DNA of 64,000 bases from Xylanibacter ruminicola (lineage in GTDB: Bacteria > Bacteroidota > Bacteroidia > Bacteroidales > Bacteroidaceae). The stretch covers positions 310,001 through 374,000 of the forward strand of contig NZ_FNRF01000003.1 of NCBI RefSeq assembly GCF_900107775.1. The letters are read 5' to 3'. Under the pieces are notes generated by a model. The model saw only the letters and a program-made list of their open reading frames with translations. It was not told the DNA's origin and did not search any database. A program made the position numbers and the translations under genes. Of this stretch, positions 33,966-42,797 are shown one piece after another (the first letter of the stretch is position 1; each line of letters starts with the position of its first letter).

Positions 33966-34130
33966 TATCTTTGCATCACGAAAATAGATTGGGTGTTTTT
34001 AGTATTAATAAAAGTATAGTAGAGAATAAGAGAAAAGAAGGAAGTTTATCTTCTATAAAGATCTATCAGTCCATTAATTTTTTGATATCTGAAGGGGCGT
34101 ACGCCGTGAGGCGCGCGCCCTTTTGCTTTT
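33966..34130 (+). ncRNA. Candidate small RNA with own promoter and terminator
   Basis: This lies in the 500-base gene-free stretch between nuoN and asnA. A good -7 box, TATCTTTG (33966-33973), is followed by about 150 bases with no reading frame. A strong hairpin of about 14 bp (34092-34123, loop GTGA) and the T-rich run TTTTGCTTTT end it. asnA has its own promoter at 34238, so this unit appears separate. I cannot assign an RNA family. A 6S-type RNA is conceivable from the promoter-terminator layout, but the expected pairing of the 5' and 3' ends is not evident. Confidence 0.45.
34092..34130 (+). terminator. GC-rich terminator hairpin of the candidate small RNA
   Basis: Arms 34092-34106 and 34111-34123 around a GTGA loop, with two G-U pairs and one mismatch, then TTTTGCTTTT. 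Confidence 0.75.
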
Positions 34131-34237
34131 CTATAATCGGTCAGGTGTAAGGTGTCAAAAAGTTAGTAATAATCAATGTATTTGTGTCATTTTGCAAAAA
34201 TAATCTCAATTTTACTTGCATATTTGATAAAAATGTG

Positions 34238-34245
34238 TACCTTTG
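34238..34245 (+). promoter_or_regulatory. -7 box of asnA
   Basis: TACCTTTG, 27 bases before the asnA ATG. Confidence 0.75.
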
Positions 34246-34272
34246 CACGCAGAATTATCATAAACGTTTAAA

Positions 34273-35310
34273 ATGGGACAAGTAATTAAACCCGTGATGT
34301 ACGAACCGCTGCTGGATATGAAGCAGACGGAACAGGGTATTAAACTGATAAAGGAGTTCTTTCAACAGAATCTGTCGACAGAACTGAGATTGAGACGTGT
34401 AACAGCACCACTGTTTGTGCTGAAAGGATTGGGTATTAACGATGACCTGAACGGTGTGGAGCGTCCTGTGAGCTTCCCCATCAAGGATCTGGGTGATGCC
34501 AAGGCCGAGGTGGTACACTCGCTGGCTAAGTGGAAGCGCTTGAGCCTGGCAGAGTACAAGATTGAGCCAGGCTATGGTATCTATACCGATATGAACGCTA
34601 TACGTGCCGATGAGGAGCTGGATAACCTGCACTCGCTGTACGTTGACCAGTGGGACTGGGAGGCTGTGATTTGCAAGGAGGATCGCACCCTGGCATTCCT
34701 GAAGAATATTGTGGAGCGTATCTATGCAGCCATCCGCCGAACAGAGTATCTTACCTGCGAGACCTATCCGCAGATAAAGCCATTCCTGCCTGAAAAGATT
34801 CACTTTGTACATGCTGAGGAATTGGTGGAGATGTATCCTGGCAAGACTCCCAAGGAGCGTGAGGATGCTATCTGTGAAAAATATGGCGCTGTATTTGTGA
34901 TTGGTATTGGCGGTAAGCTGAGTGATGGTAAAAAACACGACGGACGTGCACCAGACTATGACGACTGGAGTACCATTGCTGAGGACGGACGTGCCGGACT
35001 GAATGGTGATATCCTGATATGGTATCCTGTGCTGGGTAGAAGCTTTGAGCTGTCGAGCATGGGTATCCGTGTGGATAAGGAGAGCTTGCTGCGCCAGTTG
35101 AAGCTGGAAGGCAAGGAGGAACGCGAGCAGCTTTACTTCCACCAGCAGTTGCTGAACGATAAGTTGCCACTGAGTATTGGTGGTGGTATCGGACAGAGTC
35201 GACTGTGTATGGTGCTACTGCATAAGGGCCATATTGGTGAGATTCAGGCTAGTATCTGGCCTGAGGAGATGCGCAAGCAGTGCAAGGCACTGGGCATGAA
35301 CCTTATTTAA
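34273..35310 (+). CDS. asnA: Aspartate-ammonia ligase (asparagine synthetase A)
   Basis: A 345-residue cytosolic enzyme related to class II tRNA synthetases. It makes asparagine from aspartate and ammonia with ATP. Features include TELRLRRVTAPLFV, GINDDLNGVERPVSF and ALAKWKRL-type sequence (HSLAKWKRLSLAEY), plus SSMGIRVDKESLLRQL and IGGGIGQSRLCMVLL near the end. The length is typical. The ATG lies 27 bases after a -7 box. The lipoprotein gene follows after 31 bases and may be co-transcribed. Confidence 0.97.
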   Translation: MGQVIKPVMYEPLLDMKQTEQGIKLIKEFFQQNLSTELRLRRVTAPLFVLKGLGINDDLNGVERPVSFPIKDLGDAKAEVVHSLAKWKRLSLAEYKIEPGYGIYTDMNAIRADEELDNLHSLYVDQWDWEAVICKEDRTLAFLKNIVERIYAAIRRTEYLTCETYPQIKPFLPEKIHFVHAEELVEMYPGKTPKEREDAICEKYGAVFVIGIGGKLSDGKKHDGRAPDYDDWSTIAEDGRAGLNGDILIWYPVLGRSFELSSMGIRVDKESLLRQLKLEGKEEREQLYFHQQLLNDKLPLSIGGGIGQSRLCMVLLHKGHIGEIQASIWPEEMRKQCKALGMNLI

Positions 35311-35341
35311 TTGAAAATTGCCAATTAACAGCGGAGAGTTG

Positions 35342-35857
35342 ATGAGGGTTAGGTGTGGGTTATTAGCTGGCTTGATGGCGGGCATGCTGTGTGCTTGTGG
35401 CGGACAGCGGCAGCCTAGGGCTTATGGCGGTACAGAGCTGACCAGCAGCGACAGTTTGACCATACGCATGGGACAGTGGGATCTGCTGAAATATCACAGC
35501 GAGAAACTAGGTCTCGATATTAACTACCCCTCGTTCCTATACCTGCAGGATCTGCCCGAGGAGCCTAACCAAGAGGTGCTGATGGCCGACGAGATGAGTA
35601 TATCGGTAATGGTTGACTCGCTCACAGGCAATCATCGACCTGCCAGTCAATTGATGTTGGCCATGGGGGCCGACCTGGTTGAGGTAGGGGATGACTACAG
35701 CATACAGGAGGGCTCGGACGAAGAATGGGATTACTATGGTAAGGTGCTTGAAGATGGCACCATACGTCTGGTAACCGTGATGCTGAGATACAAGCCCGAA
35801 CACAGCGAAGCTGTAGAGCCCATGAAGGAGTGGGTGCGCAATTTTACACTGAAATAA
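35342..35857 (+). CDS. Hypothetical lipoprotein
   Basis: A 171-residue protein of unknown function. I chose the ATG at 35342 over 35318 because the protein then begins RVRCGLLAGLMAGMLCACGG, a lipoprotein signal with lipobox L-C-A-C. The mature part is acidic, with no recognised domain. It probably sits in the periplasm or outer membrane as a lipoprotein. A hairpin terminator follows 23 bases after the stop. Confidence 0.8.
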   Translation: MRVRCGLLAGLMAGMLCACGGQRQPRAYGGTELTSSDSLTIRMGQWDLLKYHSEKLGLDINYPSFLYLQDLPEEPNQEVLMADEMSISVMVDSLTGNHRPASQLMLAMGADLVEVGDDYSIQEGSDEEWDYYGKVLEDGTIRLVTVMLRYKPEHSEAVEPMKEWVRNFTLK

Positions 35858-35880
35858 TTGACCTATCATATTTTTAACAC

Positions 35881-35930
35881 GGATTAATCTGAAAATTTCG
35901 CCGAGAAATTGAGGTTAATCCGTTTTCTTT
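35881..35930 (+). terminator. Terminator after the lipoprotein gene
   Basis: Interrupted stem GGATTAA...TTAATCC with an inner AATTTC/GAAATT pairing, followed by GTTTTCTTTTT. The purH promoter starts immediately after. Confidence 0.7.
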
Positions 35931-35933
35931 TTG

Positions 35934-35941
35934 TACCTTTG
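35934..35941 (+). promoter_or_regulatory. -7 box of the purH-mre operon
   Basis: TACCTTTG, 38 bases before the purH ATG at 35980. Confidence 0.75.
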
Positions 35942-35979
35942 CACCCAAAATTTATATTATAACGTTATAAGGATAAAAA

Positions 35980-36582
35980 ATGGCTGAAATTAAGAAGATT
36001 AAAACCGCATTGGTGTCTGTTTTCCACAAGGACGGACTGGATGAACTTTTGAAGAAATTGAACGCTGAGGGCGTAAAGTTCCTGTCGACTGGTGGAACAC
36101 AGCAGTTTATCGAATCACTTGGTTATGAGTGTCAGAAGGTAGAGGATGTTACCACCTACCCTTCAATCCTGGGGGGACGTGTAAAGACTCTGCATCCAAA
36201 GGTGTTTGGAGGTATTCTGGGACGTCGCGACAATGAGGGCGATCAGGAGCAGATGAAGAAGTACGAGATTCCTGAGATTGACCTGGTGATTGTTGACCTT
36301 TACCCATTTGAGCAGACTGTGGCCAGCGGTGCCAGCGAGGCTGATATCATTGAGAAGATTGATATCGGTGGTATTTCACTGATCCGTGCTGGAGCCAAGA
36401 ACTTTAAGGATGTGGTTATCGTGCCCAGCAAGGCTGAGTACAGTGTACTGCTCGATATCCTGAACAAGAAGGGTGCACAGACTGATATTGAGGATCGCCG
36501 TATGTTTGCTACACGCGCCTTTGGCGTAAGCAGCCACTACGATACTGCTATCAACGCTTGGTTTGAGAAAACCGCCAAATAA
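35980..36582 (+). CDS. purH: IMP cyclohydrolase, stand-alone PurH N-terminal domain
   Basis: A 200-residue MGS-fold protein. It matches the N-terminal IMP cyclohydrolase half of PurH: ALVSVFHKDGL, LSTGGT, GGRVKTLHPKVFGGIL, VDLYPFEQT and IDIGGISLIRAGAKN. It catalyses the last step of IMP synthesis. Bifunctional PurH is about 510-530 residues; here the stop comes right at the end of the first domain (NAWFEKTAK). The AICAR transformylase half is missing and does not follow in any frame, since mreB starts 35 bases later. The second activity must be encoded elsewhere. Confidence 0.9.
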   Translation: MAEIKKIKTALVSVFHKDGLDELLKKLNAEGVKFLSTGGTQQFIESLGYECQKVEDVTTYPSILGGRVKTLHPKVFGGILGRRDNEGDQEQMKKYEIPEIDLVIVDLYPFEQTVASGASEADIIEKIDIGGISLIRAGAKNFKDVVIVPSKAEYSVLLDILNKKGAQTDIEDRRMFATRAFGVSSHYDTAINAWFEKTAK

Positions 36583-36613
36583 ATGGTAAATTGTAAATAG
36601 TAAAATTGTAAAT
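36583..36613 (+). repeat. Degenerate TTGTAAAT repeat in the purH-mreB spacer
   Basis: Imperfect copies of ATGGTAAAT / TTGTAAATAG fill the spacer just before mreB. Confidence 0.6.
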
Positions 36614-36617
36614 CATA

Positions 36618-37640
36618 ATGGGATTTTTTAGTTTCGTACAGGAAATTGCCATGGACCTTGGCACTGCCAACACCATCATTATCAGCGATGATAAGATTGT
36701 GGTAGATGAGCCTTCGGTTGTGGCTTTGGATCGCCGTACCGACAAGATGATTGCTGTGGGTAATGAGGCGAAGATGATGTATGAGAAGACTCATGAGAAT
36801 ATACGTACTATCCGTCCACTGCGTGATGGTGTGATTGCCGACTTTTCGGCTTGCGAGCAGATGATGCGTGGACTGATTAAGATGGTACACACAGGTAGTC
36901 GCCTGTTCTCGCCCTCACTGCGTATGGTGATTGGCGTACCTTCAGGTTCTACTGAGGTAGAGCTGCGTGCTGTACGCGACTCAGCAGAGCATGCTGACGG
37001 ACGTGACGTTTACCTGATTTTTGAGCCTATGGCTGCTGCTATCGGTATTGGTATCGATGTAGAGGCACCAGAGGGTAACATGATTGTTGATATCGGTGGT
37101 GGTTCTACCGAGATTGCTGTGATCTCACTGGGTGGTATCGTATCGAACAACTCGATCCGTACTGCTGGTGACGACCTGACAGCTGATATTCAGGAATATA
37201 TGTACCGTCAGCACAACGTGAAGGTTTCGGAGCGTATGGCTGAGCGTATCAAGATTAACGTAGGTTCGGCTCTGACCGACCTGGGTGACGAGGCTCCAGA
37301 GGACTTTATTGTACACGGACCAAACCGTATTACAGCCCTGCCTATGGAGGTGCCCGTATGCTATCAGGAGATTGCACACTGTCTGGATAAGACTGTGGCC
37401 AAGATCGAGAACGCTGTACTCTCGGCACTCGAGAATACACCACCAGAGTTGTATGCCGATATCGTGAAGAATGGTATCTATCTCTCAGGTGGTGGCGCTC
37501 TGCTGCGTGGCTTGGACCGTCGTTTGACCGACAAGATGCACATTCCATTCCACGTGCCCGAGGATCCCTTGCACAGTGTTGCTAAGGGTGCCGGCATTGC
37601 ACTGAAGAATATCGATAGATTTAATTTCTTGATGAGATAA
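36618..37640 (+). CDS. mreB: Rod-shape actin homologue MreB
   Basis: A 340-residue actin-like ATPase that forms membrane-bound filaments and guides lateral wall synthesis. Features are the phosphate-1 motif AMDLGTANT, VIGVPSGSTEVELRAV, IVDIGGGSTEIAVISLGG (phosphate 2) and YLSGGGALLRGL (adenosine motif). The short N-terminus MGFFSFVQEI is a probable amphipathic membrane helix. It heads the mreBCD-mrdA-rodA elongasome cluster. Confidence 0.97.
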   Translation: MGFFSFVQEIAMDLGTANTIIISDDKIVVDEPSVVALDRRTDKMIAVGNEAKMMYEKTHENIRTIRPLRDGVIADFSACEQMMRGLIKMVHTGSRLFSPSLRMVIGVPSGSTEVELRAVRDSAEHADGRDVYLIFEPMAAAIGIGIDVEAPEGNMIVDIGGGSTEIAVISLGGIVSNNSIRTAGDDLTADIQEYMYRQHNVKVSERMAERIKINVGSALTDLGDEAPEDFIVHGPNRITALPMEVPVCYQEIAHCLDKTVAKIENAVLSALENTPPELYADIVKNGIYLSGGGALLRGLDRRLTDKMHIPFHVPEDPLHSVAKGAGIALKNIDRFNFLMR

Positions 37641-37660
37641 TAAAAAGGTAGTTTGGGCCG

Positions 37661-38530
37661 ATGCGCAATCTGCTGGATTTCCTATACAAGTATCATCACT
37701 GGCTAGTTTTCGTATTACTCGAAGTAGTCAGTGTTGTTCTGTTGTTTAAGTACAACAGTTATCAGAATAGTGTGTGGTTTACAAGTGCCAATGCCGTGGC
37801 AGGCAAGGTATATGAGATGGAGAGCAAGGTGACCAGCTATATGGCCATGGCCGAGTTGAACGAACAGCTCACCCTGCGAAACATCTACCAGGAGCGACAG
37901 CTTGACCAGTTGCGACGCCTGTATGCCGAGGTGACCAAGGACACGACTGCCGCTGAGCGCGAGGAGCTGGCTTTCTTGAGTAATTACCAGCTGATACCCG
38001 CTAAGGTGGTGGAGAACTCCATACACAAGGCTGAGAATCTGATTACCATCGACAAAGGTCGTAAGGATGGTGTTGAGCCCGATATGGGTGTGGCATGCGG
38101 TAATGGCGTGGTTGGTGTGGTTTATCTGGTGAGTGACCACTATTCGGTGGTTATCTCGGCCTTGAATGCCGCCTCGTCGCGCATCAGCTGCAGCATTCGT
38201 AACCGTGGCTACTTTGGCTATCTGCACTGGTATGGTGGCGATCCATCGGTGGCTTATGTGGAGGATGTGCCACGCCACGCCAAGTTTAATCTGGGCGAGT
38301 GGATGGTAACCAGCGGCTTCTCGAGTATCTTCCCATCGGGGGTGCAGGTAGGTAAGATTGAACAGGTTTATAACTCGAGCGATGGTTTGAGTTACAAGCT
38401 GAAAGTGCGTCTGAGTACCGACTTTGGTAACCTGCGCGATGTGGTGGTGATCAGCGATAAGAGTATTGCCGAGCGTGCTGCACTGATGCAGGCCGCCCGC
38501 GACTCAATCAGTTATAAACAGCGACAGTAG
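37661..38530 (+). CDS. mreC: Rod-shape-determining protein MreC
   Basis: A 289-residue inner-membrane protein. It has one N-terminal membrane helix (WLVFVLLEVVSVVLLF), a coiled-coil segment (about residues 50-105) and a periplasmic beta domain with IPAKVVENSIHKAENLITIDKGRKDGVEPDMGV. It links MreB and PBP2 during elongation. The ATG at 37661 lies 20 bases after mreB. Confidence 0.95.
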   Translation: MRNLLDFLYKYHHWLVFVLLEVVSVVLLFKYNSYQNSVWFTSANAVAGKVYEMESKVTSYMAMAELNEQLTLRNIYQERQLDQLRRLYAEVTKDTTAAEREELAFLSNYQLIPAKVVENSIHKAENLITIDKGRKDGVEPDMGVACGNGVVGVVYLVSDHYSVVISALNAASSRISCSIRNRGYFGYLHWYGGDPSVAYVEDVPRHAKFNLGEWMVTSGFSSIFPSGVQVGKIEQVYNSSDGLSYKLKVRLSTDFGNLRDVVVISDKSIAERAALMQAARDSISYKQRQ

Positions 38531-38534
38531 CCTT

Positions 38535-39035
38535 ATGAAGATAGAATTGATAAACCGACTGGTGATGTTTGTGGCCTTGCTTCTGGCTCAGGTGTTGATC
38601 CTGAACCATGTACACCTGTTAGGTGTGGGCACTCCGCTGCTTTACGTTTACTTTGCCATCACCTTCCGTAGAAACTTCCCTAAGTGGCTGGTACTGGTAT
38701 CGTGCTTCTTGTTAGGACTGTTGATTGATGTGTTCTCGAATACGCCAGGGCTTGCAGCCAGCACGATGACACTGGTGGCACTGGCGCAGACATACCTGAT
38801 TGATCTGGTTGCACCACGCGACTCGGCCGAAGATCTGGAGGCATCGGCCAAAGTGCTTGGTCTTAGTAAGTTTGTGACGTTAAGCGCCCTGCTTACACTG
38901 CTGTACTGCCTGGTGTTCTTTGCACTCGAGGCGTTTAACTTTTTTGATGTGCTGTTATGGTTGGCCCGATCGGTCATCAGCTTTGTGCTTACGATGGTAC
39001 TGATTCTGGCCGTAGAAAGTGTTAGAAGCCGGTGA
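38535..39035 (+). CDS. mreD: Rod-shape-determining protein MreD
   Basis: A 166-residue membrane protein with about five hydrophobic helices and few conserved residues, typical of MreD. The assignment rests on membrane topology and its place between mreC and mrdA. Its end overlaps the mrdA start by four bases. Confidence 0.88.
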   Translation: MKIELINRLVMFVALLLAQVLILNHVHLLGVGTPLLYVYFAITFRRNFPKWLVLVSCFLLGLLIDVFSNTPGLAASTMTLVALAQTYLIDLVAPRDSAEDLEASAKVLGLSKFVTLSALLTLLYCLVFFALEAFNFFDVLLWLARSVISFVLTMVLILAVESVRSR

Positions 39036-40891
39036 AGCAGAAAGACTTTGATCTGGAATACCGTAAATACGTGATTGCTGGGGTGGCCGCACTGATTGTG
39101 TTCATCTACATCATCCGTTTGTTTATGCTCCAGATTACAAGTGATGACTACAAGAAAAGTGCCGACTCGAATGCTTTCTTAAAAAAGATAGAATATCCTT
39201 CGCGTGGTGCCATTTTGGATCGCAAGGGTAAACTGCTGGTGTACAACCAGCCTTCGTACGATATCATGGTGGTGATGAACGAGATGAAGGACCGTTTGGA
39301 CACACTTGACTTCTGTACGGCTTTGGGCATTACCAAGGAGGAGTTCGACCGTAGAATGGCCAACATCAAGGATCGCAGTAAGAATCCTGGATACTCGCGC
39401 TTTACCGAGCAGCTGTTTATGAGTCAACTGAGCGATAAGGACTTTAGTGTGTTCCAGGAGAAGATGTACCGTTTCCCAGGCTTTTATATCCAGAAGCGCA
39501 GTGTGCGCCAATATACCTATAATATGGGTGCGCACGTGTTGGGTGATGTGGCCGAGGTGTCGCCTGGCGATATTGAGGAGGATGAGTACTACCAGCCTGG
39601 CGACTATATCGGTAAGCTGGGCATAGAACGCTCGTACGAGAAAGAACTGCGTGGACAGAAAGGTATACAGATACTGCTGCGCGATGCCCACGGACGTATC
39701 CAGGGACGTTATCAGAACGGAGCCCTTGACCAGCGTGCCATTCCAGGTAAGAACCTGACACTGGGTATTGATGCTGAGTTGCAGGCTTTGGGCGAGCGAC
39801 TGATGGAGGGAAAGATTGGTGCTATCGTGGCCATAGAACCTGCTACAGGTGAGGTACTGTGTATGGTATCATCGCCAACATACGACCCCCGACAGATGGT
39901 GGGACGACTGCGCAGTAAGAATCATCGTGCCTTGTCGCAGGATGTGTGGAAACCACTGCTGAACCGTGCTATCATGGGACAGTATCCACCAGGCTCTACC
40001 TTCAAGACTACCCAGGGACTGACGTTTATGACCGAGGGTATCATCAACTCGCACACCATGTACCCCTGTTCGCATGGATTTAACTTCAAAGGTTTGCACG
40101 TGGGCTGTCACGGACATGCGGCGCCACTGCCTTTGGTGCCTGCCCTGAGTACATCGTGTAACGGTTACTTCTGTTGGGGACTGTATCACATGATTAATAC
40201 CAATGTAAGCAAGTACGGTTCGGTACAGAATGCCATGAACACCTGGCGCGACTATATGGTATCGATGGGATTCGGTTATCGTCTGGGTATCGACCTGCCT
40301 GGTGAGAAACGCGGACTGATACCTAATGCCATGTTCTACGATAAGGCCTATAAGGGCTCGTGGAATGGACTGACTATCATATCAATAGCCATTGGTCAGG
40401 GTGAGGTGAATGCTACGCCACTGCAGATTGCTAACCTGGGGGCTACCATTGCCAATCGTGGCTATTATCTGGTGCCTCATGTAGTGAAGAATGTACAGGG
40501 ACAGCCACTTGATACGCTTTACACCCGCAAGCATTACACCAAGGCCAGTAAAGAGGCTTACGACTATGTGGTACAGGGTATGCGCTCATCGGTGTTAGGT
40601 GGTACGTGTAAGGAGTTAGGTAAGTACGACTTTAATGCCTGCGGAAAAACGGGTACTGCCCAGAACCGCGGACACGACCACTCGGTGTTTATGGGCTTTG
40701 CACCCATGGAGAATCCGAAAATCGCTGTAGCCGTATATGTTGAGAACGGTGGATGGGGTGCCACTTACGGTGTGCCCATCGGCGGTTTGATTATGGAGAA
40801 ATATTTAAAAGGTAAACTCTCGGAGGCCAGCATAGCAAAGGCCAAGAGTATTCAGGAACGCAGAATAGCTTATGGCGCAGGCGATAGGTAA
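39032..40891 (+). CDS. mrdA: Penicillin-binding protein 2 (peptidoglycan transpeptidase)
   Basis: A 619-residue class B PBP. It has one N-terminal membrane anchor (AALIVFIYIIRLFMLQI), a dimerisation/pedestal domain (RGAILDRKGKLLVYNQPSYD) and a transpeptidase domain. The active-site motifs are S322-T-F-K in PPGSTFKTTQ, the S-x-N element in STSCNGYF and KTG in CGKTGTAQNRG. It cross-links wall peptides in the elongation complex with RodA, encoded next. The end overlaps the rodA start by 20 bases. Confidence 0.96.
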   Translation: MKQKDFDLEYRKYVIAGVAALIVFIYIIRLFMLQITSDDYKKSADSNAFLKKIEYPSRGAILDRKGKLLVYNQPSYDIMVVMNEMKDRLDTLDFCTALGITKEEFDRRMANIKDRSKNPGYSRFTEQLFMSQLSDKDFSVFQEKMYRFPGFYIQKRSVRQYTYNMGAHVLGDVAEVSPGDIEEDEYYQPGDYIGKLGIERSYEKELRGQKGIQILLRDAHGRIQGRYQNGALDQRAIPGKNLTLGIDAELQALGERLMEGKIGAIVAIEPATGEVLCMVSSPTYDPRQMVGRLRSKNHRALSQDVWKPLLNRAIMGQYPPGSTFKTTQGLTFMTEGIINSHTMYPCSHGFNFKGLHVGCHGHAAPLPLVPALSTSCNGYFCWGLYHMINTNVSKYGSVQNAMNTWRDYMVSMGFGYRLGIDLPGEKRGLIPNAMFYDKAYKGSWNGLTIISIAIGQGEVNATPLQIANLGATIANRGYYLVPHVVKNVQGQPLDTLYTRKHYTKASKEAYDYVVQGMRSSVLGGTCKELGKYDFNACGKTGTAQNRGHDHSVFMGFAPMENPKIAVAVYVENGGWGATYGVPIGGLIMEKYLKGKLSEASIAKAKSIQERRIAYGAGDR

Positions 40892-42347
40892 CAGAAAAGA
40901 AAAAGGAGTGATTCGCTCGCTCGATTACTGGACGATTATCATTTACATCGCCCTGCTTACCTTTGGATGGGTGAGTGTGTGTGGTGCCAGCTATAGTTAT
41001 GGTGAGACCGACTTGTTTAGTCTGGGCACCCGTTCGGGTATGCAGATTGTGTGGATTGGTACCTCGATTGTGTTGGGCTTTGTAATCCTGATGCTCGACG
41101 ATCGCTATCTGGATATGTTTGCCTATATTATATTCGGCATCATGCTGCTACTGCTATTCGGAACCATCTTTAACCCGCATAGTATCAAGGGCTCCCGATC
41201 GTGGCTGGTGTTGGGACCCATACGACTGCAACCAGCCGAATTTGCCAAGTTTGCTACGGCCTTGGCCTTGGCCAAACTGATGAATACTTACGGCTTTACC
41301 ATTGCCAAATGGAAGGATTTTGCGCTGGTATTAGGTGTGATTTTTGTGCCTATGCTGTTTATCGTGCTGCAGCGTGAGACGGGGTCGGCGCTGGTATATC
41401 TGTCGTTCTTCCTGATGCTGTATCGCGAGGGAATGCCTGGCAGTATCCTGTTTACAGGTGTGGCTATGGTGGTCTACTTTGTGGTGGGCATACGCTATGC
41501 TGATACCATGATGGTATATACGCCTACATCGGTGGGTAAGTTTGCTGTGCTACTGATGGTACAGCTGTTCTCTACCGGACTGCTGTATGTGTACTGCAAT
41601 GATAAGCGTAATATCATACGCATGGCGCTGATAGGACTGGGTGCAACCATTGTGGCACTCATCTTTGGACTGCTGATTATTCCCTTCGACCTGAATTATG
41701 TAGAGATGGTGCTGTGTGCGGCATTGGTGATTTATCTGTTATACCGATTCCTGGCCACGCGCATGCGTAACTATCTTTGGATTACTGCCTTTGCAATGGG
41801 CTCGCTGCTGTTCTACAATGTGGCCGACTATGCGCTGAACCATGTGCTGGAACCCCACCAGCGAGTGCGTATTAACGTGCTGTTGGGACTGGAGGAGGAC
41901 CTGAAGGGTGCAGGCTATAACGTGCACCAGAGTGAGATTGCCATCGGATCGGGTGGACTGCAAGGTAAGGGCTTTTTGAATGGTACACAAACCAAATTGA
42001 AATATGTGCCTGAACAGGATACCGACTTTATCTTCTGTACCGTAGGCGAGGAAGAGGGCTTTGTGGGATCAGCAGGTGTGTTGCTGCTGTTCCTGGCGCT
42101 GATATGGCGCCTGATACACTTGGCCGAACGTCAGGTACACAGGTTCGGACGTGTGTATGGCTATTGTGTGGTAAGTATATTCCTATTCCATGTGTTTATC
42201 AATGTGGGTATGGTATTAGGTCTTACACCGGTTATCGGTATCCCGTTGCCATTCTTCAGCTATGGTGGTTCGTCGTTGTGGGGCTTCACCCTGCTGCTGT
42301 TTATTTTCCTACGTATTGACGCAGGAAGAAATCTACTGAGAAATTAA
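40872..42347 (+). CDS. rodA: Peptidoglycan glycosyltransferase RodA (SEDS family)
   Basis: A 491-residue membrane protein with about 11 helices, somewhat longer than E. coli RodA. SEDS features are SRSWLVLGPIRLQPAEFAKFA, PEQDTDFIFCTVGEEEGF and TPVIGIPLPFFSYGGSS. It polymerises lipid II into glycan strands with PBP2. The 3' end overlaps the convergent gldH gene by 15 bases. Confidence 0.96.
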   Translation: MAQAIGNRKEKGVIRSLDYWTIIIYIALLTFGWVSVCGASYSYGETDLFSLGTRSGMQIVWIGTSIVLGFVILMLDDRYLDMFAYIIFGIMLLLLFGTIFNPHSIKGSRSWLVLGPIRLQPAEFAKFATALALAKLMNTYGFTIAKWKDFALVLGVIFVPMLFIVLQRETGSALVYLSFFLMLYREGMPGSILFTGVAMVVYFVVGIRYADTMMVYTPTSVGKFAVLLMVQLFSTGLLYVYCNDKRNIIRMALIGLGATIVALIFGLLIIPFDLNYVEMVLCAALVIYLLYRFLATRMRNYLWITAFAMGSLLFYNVADYALNHVLEPHQRVRINVLLGLEEDLKGAGYNVHQSEIAIGSGGLQGKGFLNGTQTKLKYVPEQDTDFIFCTVGEEEGFVGSAGVLLLFLALIWRLIHLAERQVHRFGRVYGYCVVSIFLFHVFINVGMVLGLTPVIGIPLPFFSYGGSSLWGFTLLLFIFLRIDAGRNLLRN

Positions 42348-42797
42348 GATACCTACATCGCTGATGCCTTGCATGTTCTCTTGCTTCATGTAATGCATCA
42401 CGTACATGTGCAGCGAGTCGCCCTCGTTAAGCTGTACGCTATCCACATCAAACGTGTATTGGTAACAGCTGATGCCACTGCCTATCACGTGACCATTCTG
42501 CTCTACCAGCTTACAATTGATACGTTTACGCAGTTTGCGACCTACAGGGTAGATGTCCTGTTCAACAATCACGCTGATGCCTAAGAAGGGCAGCTGGTTG
42601 TTGGTGCGCAGCATCAGTTGCTGGTGATAGGTGCCGGCTTGTTTGATGGGGGGCACGTAGAAGTGCATGGTATCGTTGCGCTCCCATCCCTCGTTATCCA
42701 CATGCTTGTAGTGATTATATACCACTGAACGATCGCAGGCTGCCATCATCAGGAAACCTGCCATCGCCAGTATCAGTATGAGTGCCTTATTTTGCAT
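42333..42797 (-). CDS. gldH: GldH-like gliding-motility-type lipoprotein
   Basis: A 154-residue lipoprotein. The start ATG at 42795-42797 gives a clear lipoprotein signal (QNKALILILAMAGFLMMAAC, Cys21); the longer frame from 42899 is only ricT antisense-frame sequence. The mature region has GldH-like features: a YNHYKHVDNEGWERNDTMHF start and a beta-rich body. In flavobacteria GldH is needed for gliding, but homologues occur in non-gliding Bacteroidales, where the role is unclear. It overlaps ricT by 11 bases and is convergent with rodA. Confidence 0.85.
   Translation of the reverse strand: MQNKALILILAMAGFLMMAACDRSVVYNHYKHVDNEGWERNDTMHFYVPPIKQAGTYHQQLMLRTNNQLPFLGISVIVEQDIYPVGRKLRKRINCKLVEQNGHVIGSGISCYQYTFDVDSVQLNEGDSLHMYVMHYMKQENMQGISDVGILISQ

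Noticed and set aside
34258..35142. 294-codon minus-strand frame opposite asnA
   Set aside because: asnA is certain. The minus frame lacks motifs and has shadow-type composition.
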